A stretch of 26,524 bases of DNA from the NCBI GenBank assembly GCA_904502185.1, contig CAJGDX010000022.1, positions 1 to 26,524 of the forward strand, in the 5' to 3' direction. A model generated the notes under the pieces. That model searched no databases and was not told where the DNA came from. It saw only the letters and a list, made by a program, of their open reading frames with translations. The position numbers and the translations under genes are program-made. Positions 22,743-26,524 of the stretch are shown here, piece after piece. The number at the start of each line of letters is the position of its first letter. Within the stretch, counting starts at the first letter, position 1. This DNA is from an uncultured Bacteroidaceae bacterium (lineage in GTDB: Bacteria > Bacteroidota > Bacteroidia > Bacteroidales > Bacteroidaceae).

Positions 22743-23717
22743 ATGTTCAATTGTAAGGAAATACTAAACAGAGTAAACGAATTTATAGCTACATTGGAGT
22801 ACGAACGCGAACCAAAGGCATTGTATGCTCCCATAACATATACTCTTGAGCAGAGTGGTAAACGCATTCGTCCCGTTGCGCTGTTGCTGGCATACAATCT
22901 GTTCGACGAAAATATAGACGATGCTCTCTATCCGGCAGTGGCAATGGAGGTGTATCACAACTACACTCTTATACATGACGATGTTATGGACAGGGCGGAT
23001 ATACGTCGCGGTAAGCCTACAGTCTGGAAAAAATGGGGTGAAAATCCTGCAATTCTCTCCGGCGATACAATGCAGGTACTGGCATATGAATTTATAGCTC
23101 GTGTTGCAGATGACAAACTGCGTGAAACACTTTCGCTCTTTACCAATATGGCTAAAGAGATTGGTGAGGGTCAGCAGTATGATATGGAATTCGAGACAAG
23201 AAACGATGTTACTGAGGCTGAGTACATCAATATGATACGTCTGAAAACTTCCGTGCTTATTGCAAACTGTATGAAGATTGGCGCTCTGATAGCCGGAGCT
23301 TCCAAAGAGGATGCTGATAACTTGTATGCTTACGGCGAAACAGTGGGATTGGCATTCCAACTTCAGGATGACCTGCTCGATGTTTATGGCGATCCGAAAA
23401 TATTCGGAAAGAAAATAGGTGGTGACATCTGTTGCAACAAAAAGACATTCCTGCTGATAAAGGCTTTGGAAACAGCTACACCCGAGCAGCGCAAGCAGAT
23501 GGAAGAGCTTATGGCGCAAGAGGATTTTAACCCCGCAGAGAAAATAGCTACATTTACCTCTATTTATAACCAGTTGGGTATTAAAGAGATTTGCGAGAAG
23601 AAAATCGCTGAACTCTTCAGCGATTGCGACAGATATATCGATGCAGTTTCTGTTCCAGCTGAACGTAAAGAGCAGATAAAGCAATTTGCAGATTCGCTGC
23701 TTAACAGAATACACTAA
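22743..23717 (+). CDS. Polyprenyl diphosphate synthase (trans-isoprenyl)
   Basis: A 324-residue all-alpha enzyme that elongates allylic diphosphates with IPP. The first Asp-rich motif is DDVMD (79-83), followed by RRGKPTVW. The second is DDLLD (209-213), followed by GKKIGGD and NKKTF. GKRIRP (39-44) binds IPP. The first motif has no two-residue insertion, and an aromatic residue, Tyr74, stands five positions before it. That pattern resembles type I geranylgeranyl synthases more than bacterial FPP synthases, so a C20 or similar product is an inference. The next gene starts 8 nt after its stop, so it heads an operon with the unknown gene and tatD. Confidence 0.93.
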   Translation: MFNCKEILNRVNEFIATLEYEREPKALYAPITYTLEQSGKRIRPVALLLAYNLFDENIDDALYPAVAMEVYHNYTLIHDDVMDRADIRRGKPTVWKKWGENPAILSGDTMQVLAYEFIARVADDKLRETLSLFTNMAKEIGEGQQYDMEFETRNDVTEAEYINMIRLKTSVLIANCMKIGALIAGASKEDADNLYAYGETVGLAFQLQDDLLDVYGDPKIFGKKIGGDICCNKKTFLLIKALETATPEQRKQMEELMAQEDFNPAEKIATFTSIYNQLGIKEICEKKIAELFSDCDRYIDAVSVPAERKEQIKQFADSLLNRIH

Positions 23718-23725
23718 CGCTGCAA

Positions 23726-24445
23726 ATGCCATACAGAAGACTTCCAAATACCGACCAGGCACGCATACGCACCTTGAAAACAGCTGTTGACAACTGTGTG
23801 CAGAATGGCATATATACCAATGTGCTTAAACACAATACATACTTCACTGCGAAGAATATTCTTGAAAAATTTTCGCGCCAGGTAGAGGCATACAAGAAAT
23901 GTGTAAACGAGCAGTCGTCCAAACGCCGTAATACCAAGTACGATGCGGCCTTTAAGAACGCACGAATGTATGTGACACACTTCTTGCAAGTGCTGTCAAT
24001 GTCGGTGATGCGTGGTGAAATAGCGCGTGCCAAGCGCTCCTATTACGGACTTAATCCCGATGATGACTCGCTGCCTACAATCACTCTCGAAAGCGCGGTG
24101 CTGGAGTGGAGTGAAAAGATTTCCGAGGGTGAAAAGAGAAGGCAGGCCGAGGGCGGTATTCCTATCTACAACCCTACGATGGGACGCGTCAGTGTGGCAT
24201 GCGACCTCTTTAAGCAGATGTACGACAAACAGCAGCAGTTGGGACGCAATACGGCAGATGCGTTGAGCCGTGTGGCCTCTTTGCGCGAGGAGTGTGACAG
24301 CGCGATACTCACGGTCTGGCAGGAGATTGAAGAAAAATTCTCAGACCTCGAAAGTGCCGAAAGGCTTGAAAAATGTGCTCAATACGGCATTATATACTAT
24401 ACTCGTCCCGATAGAAAGAAAAAAGCAGCTCTCGCCGATGAATAG
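23726..24445 (+). CDS. Conserved Bacteroidales protein of unknown function
   Basis: A 239-residue soluble, largely helical, charged protein without signal peptide, TM segment or a motif I recognise. Notable stretches are the basic N-terminal half (RTLKTAVDNC, KNILEKFSRQVEAYKKC, RRNTKYDAAFKNAR), an acidic patch NPDDDSLPTI (about 110-119), EGGIPIYNPTMGR (about 141-153) and a C-terminal helical region ending RPDRKKKAALADE. The start lies 8 nt after the polyprenyl synthase stop and the end overlaps tatD by 8 nt. The tight packing and the lack of alternative coding in this stretch support a real gene. I do not assign a function. Confidence 0.85.
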   Translation: MPYRRLPNTDQARIRTLKTAVDNCVQNGIYTNVLKHNTYFTAKNILEKFSRQVEAYKKCVNEQSSKRRNTKYDAAFKNARMYVTHFLQVLSMSVMRGEIARAKRSYYGLNPDDDSLPTITLESAVLEWSEKISEGEKRRQAEGGIPIYNPTMGRVSVACDLFKQMYDKQQQLGRNTADALSRVASLREECDSAILTVWQEIEEKFSDLESAERLEKCAQYGIIYYTRPDRKKKAALADE

Positions 24446-25214
24446 ATTTATTGATACACATACTCACCTTTTTGTGCCGGAGTTTTCCGATGACCGCGAT
24501 GAGGTTGTTAAGCGTGCTCTTGAGGCGGGTGTTACCAAATTGTGTCTGCCGTGTATCACAGCCGACTCCATTGCACCCATTAAAGAGATGTGTGAAAAGT
24601 ATCCCGGTGTCTGCTTCCCAATGGCCGGCTTGCACCCGACCGAACTTGGCGACGACTACAAACAGCAACTCGACAAGATAAAAGCATTCCTCGATGACGA
24701 CAAAAGTATTGTGGCAATAGGCGAGATTGGAATAGACCTCTATTGGGACGATACTCGTTTGATTGAGCAAATAGAGGTTTTTGAAACACAAATTGCCTGG
24801 GCGCGCGAGATGCATCTGCCACTTGCCATTCACACACGCAATGCTTTTGGCGAAATGTGCAGTTCTTTGCAGCAGAGCGGGGGTAAGGAGCTTACCGGAG
24901 TGTTTCATTGCTTTACTGGAACGCCCGAGGAGGCGCAAATGCTTTTGCCATTCGAGGGCTTTATGTTTGGCATTGGTGGTGTGGTGACATATAAAAAGAC
25001 AACTCTCCCCGAAACTCTTGCCCTTATACCTCTTGAGCGTATATTGCTTGAGACTGATTCTCCTTACCTGTCGCCAGTCCCCTATCGTGGCAAGCGCAAC
25101 GAAAGTTCTTATGTTCCTTATGTAGCACAGCGTCTTGCCGAAATCTATGGCACGACGGTGGAAACGGTGGCTCGTGTCACTACCGAAAATGCCGAACGGT
25201 TGTTTGCTATATAA
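24438..25214 (+). CDS. tatD: TatD family metal-dependent hydrolase (deoxyribonuclease)
   Basis: A 258-residue TIM-barrel hydrolase; characterised members are 3'-5' DNases/RNases or D-aminoacyl-tRNA deacylases. Metal ligands are His8 and His10 (DTHTHL), Glu96 (AIGEIGID), His132 (AIHTR), His157 (FHCFTG) and Asp207 (LETDSPYL). The PYRGKRNE segment is also typical. The ATG at 24438 starts directly before the DTHTHL motif and overlaps the upstream gene by 8 nt; the open frame extends back to 24270 but that part is inside the neighbour. Confidence 0.95.
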   Translation: MNRFIDTHTHLFVPEFSDDRDEVVKRALEAGVTKLCLPCITADSIAPIKEMCEKYPGVCFPMAGLHPTELGDDYKQQLDKIKAFLDDDKSIVAIGEIGIDLYWDDTRLIEQIEVFETQIAWAREMHLPLAIHTRNAFGEMCSSLQQSGGKELTGVFHCFTGTPEEAQMLLPFEGFMFGIGGVVTYKKTTLPETLALIPLERILLETDSPYLSPVPYRGKRNESSYVPYVAQRLAEIYGTTVETVARVTTENAERLFAI

Positions 25215-25276
25215 TATAATGTAGGTGCGAAACACTCTCCTATATCAGCCGGTTCAATTCTAATGTTAATTTAAAC

Positions 25277-25297
25277 AGCGCATTAGCGCTTTTTTTT
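25277..25297 (+). terminator. Short terminator-like hairpin directly before the hemolysin III start
   Basis: AGCGC (25277-25281) pairs with GCGCT (25286-25290) around ATTA. Eight T (25290-25297) follow, the last touching the ATG at 25298. It could terminate the tatD transcript (63 nt upstream) or act as an attenuator of the next gene. Confidence 0.6.
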
Positions 25298-25945
25298 ATG
25301 TCAGATAAAAAATATACCAAAGAGGAGGACAGATTTAATGTAATATCTCATGCAGTGGGAATACTGATGAGCTGTGTGGCAGGTGGAATTTTTCTTCGTG
25401 TGGCGTTGAATAGTGGCGATGTATATCTTATTGTCAGTGTGTTGTTGTATATATTGGGAGTCTCTTCTTCGTACGTATTTTCAACAGCTTATCATGCTTG
25501 CTCTCCGTTTCGTCCTGCCAAGCAATTACTTCGTAAGTTCGATCATGCGGCCATCTATTGGCATATTGCAGGTTGTTATTCACCTGTTACTCTTGTTGCG
25601 TTACGCGAATCTGGTTATTGGGGATGGGGGCTTTTTGTCTTTGTCTGGTTGTGTGCTGTTGTGGGCACTATTTTGAGTCTGCGCAGGCTCAAAACTCATA
25701 ATCGTCTCGAAACAGTATGTTATGTTCTTATGGGAATGCTGGTGCTGGTGGCTTTTAAACCATTGATGGACGTGGTGCCCTTTTCTGTTATAGCCTGGCT
25801 TATAGCCGAAGGTGTATGTTATGTTACAGGGGCAGTGTTGTACAGCTTTCATAAAGTGAAATTTATGCACTCTGTTTTCCATATTTTCGTTCTGCTGGGA
25901 GATATATGTCACATGCTTGTCGTATGGTATGTACTGCTTGCTTAG
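25298..25945 (+). CDS. Hemolysin III / PAQR-family membrane protein
   Basis: A 215-residue, seven-TM protein of the YqfA/hemolysin III group, related to PAQR receptors. Putative metal-site residues are visible: STAYH with His66, KFDH with Asp82 and His83, and HSVFH with His191 and His195 near the C terminus. The N-terminal KYTKEEDRFNVISHAVG is family-like and supports the ATG at 25298. No ribosome-binding sequence precedes the ATG; a T-run and hairpin occupy that place. The physiological role of bacterial members is uncertain (membrane homeostasis has been suggested); 'hemolysin' is a historical name. Confidence 0.92.
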   Translation: MSDKKYTKEEDRFNVISHAVGILMSCVAGGIFLRVALNSGDVYLIVSVLLYILGVSSSYVFSTAYHACSPFRPAKQLLRKFDHAAIYWHIAGCYSPVTLVALRESGYWGWGLFVFVWLCAVVGTILSLRRLKTHNRLETVCYVLMGMLVLVAFKPLMDVVPFSVIAWLIAEGVCYVTGAVLYSFHKVKFMHSVFHIFVLLGDICHMLVVWYVLLA

Positions 25946-26036
25946 TGTGAGTTATGAGCGTAAAGGGTGTACTTAATTGCGTCGCAGGCTTATTGTCATA
26001 TTATATGTGTCTTTATAAAATTGTTTGTAAAAATAA

Positions 26037-26068
26037 AAAAAGGATTGACCGAAAAGTCAATCCTTTTT
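26037..26068 (-). terminator. Bidirectional terminator between hemolysin III and tRNA-Arg
   Basis: A 13-bp inverted repeat (26037-26049 with 26056-26068) has a 6-nt loop, T-rich on both sides. The longer T-run is on the minus strand, so it should end the tRNA transcript. It can also end the hemolysin III transcript. Confidence 0.85.
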
Positions 26069-26077
26069 GCTTGAAAG

Positions 26078-26151
<74 letters not shown>

Positions 26152-26170
26152 AACCTTGTTTTTGCGTCGG

Positions 26171-26201
26171 CAAAGGTAGTGCTTTTTTATGTTAATAGCA
26201 A
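26171..26201 (-). promoter_or_regulatory. Promoter of tRNA-Arg
   Basis: On the minus strand TACCTTTG (26178-26171) is a -7 match. TTG (26201-26199) lies 20 nt upstream as the -33. The start point would be about 13 nt before the tRNA. Confidence 0.6.
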
Positions 26202-26267
26202 TAAAAATGCTGTTTTTTTAAAAGAAAATTAATGTCTTCTGCATCTTTCTTGCTGCCGGCCTTTCTT

Positions 26268-26524
26268 TTAGGTGGTTGTTGTAATATCTTTTGCCTCGAG
26301 AAATTCTTTGAACGATGGGATTATAATCTCCTTGCGGCGCAGTTCTATAACTCCTTTTTCGCGGAATGAGTTCAGTGTGCGCGACACGTTTATTCGTGTC
26401 TCGCCAATGATGGCCGCAAGGTCTTCCATCTTTGTTTGCAGTATTTTATATCCTTCCATGTTGTCGACTCTAACAACAAGGAATTCTATTATCTTCTCGG
26501 GCAGCGTCAAGGGGCGCTGATACC
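26268..26524 (-). CDS. Crp/Fnr-family transcriptional regulator, C-terminal part
   Basis: Partial gene running off the right edge. The visible frame (starting YQRPLTLPEKIIEFL on the minus strand) is continuous to 26524 with no initiation site needed. It contains the end of the connecting helix and a winged HTH of the Crp type: MEDLAAIIGETRINVSRTL (helix-turn-helix), then the wing KGVIELRRKEIIIP. The cyclic-nucleotide or effector domain lies outside the window, so the ligand cannot be judged. A TTG at 26510 could be misread as a start. Confidence 0.85.
   Translation of the reverse strand, partial: YQRPLTLPEKIIEFLVVRVDNMEGYKILQTKMEDLAAIIGETRINVSRTLNSFREKGVIELRRKEIIIPSFKEFLEAKDITTTT

Noticed and set aside
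22764..23762. 332-residue minus-strand open frame opposite the polyprenyl synthase
   Set aside because: The + strand encodes both Asp-rich motifs at correct spacing. The minus frame is Cys/His/Phe-rich without any recognisable domain.

Overview
The window is chromosomal DNA from a member of the Bacteroidales (Bacteroides/Prevotella relatives). The evidence is a PorQ-type protein, a Bacteroidetes-type TonB, a DUF4491 protein, a MeaB GTPase, an MCE protein paired with an amidase, and promoters that fit the Bacteroidetes pattern (-7 TAnnTTTG with a -33 TTTG/TTG about 19-22 nt upstream) instead of sigma-70 boxes. I cannot name the species. No insertion sequence, phage gene, CRISPR array or integration site is visible; most of the window looks like core genome.

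Layout. (1) 1-530: rplI (ribosomal protein L9) and its terminator. (2) 670-6363, + strand: a signalling module made of a 1406-residue membrane protein with two kinase-like halves, a response regulator with a divergent LuxR-like output domain, and a small polytopic membrane protein. (3) 6327-8446, - strand: an amidase with a SPOR-like tail followed by an MCE/MlaD protein, i.e. envelope maintenance. (4) 8605-10843, - strand: a short-chain dehydrogenase followed by an aldehyde dehydrogenase. A 385-bp divergent intergenic region with two inverted repeats and three promoter-like elements separates them from (5) 11229-12358, + strand: a membrane-anchored DNA/RNA non-specific endonuclease and a DUF4491 protein. 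(6) 12423-16674: rmuC (-) divergent from rpe and comEC (+). (7) 16686-21440, - strand: meaB with its own, apparently leaderless, promoter, and the tightly packed operon porQ-cmk-ispH-pfkA. (8) 21800-25945, + strand: TonB, then polyprenyl synthetase, a conserved unknown and TatD, then a hemolysin III/PAQR-type membrane protein. (9) 26078-26524, - strand: tRNA-Arg(UCU) and the 3' end of a Crp/Fnr-type regulator cut by the window edge.

The most unusual item is the 1406-residue protein at 672-4892. Its first half has an intact HATPase (N, G1 and G2 boxes) but no histidine at the H-box position. Its second half has a recognisable phosphoacceptor-like histidine (H1191) but a worn-out ATPase. Predicted topology places both halves in the cytoplasm, so one chain could carry a split, complementary kinase feeding the adjacent regulator. 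Other points worth a look are the missing in-frame ATG of comEC, which one extra G in a G4 run would restore; the leaderless meaB; and a terminator-like hairpin that abuts the start codon of the hemolysin III gene.
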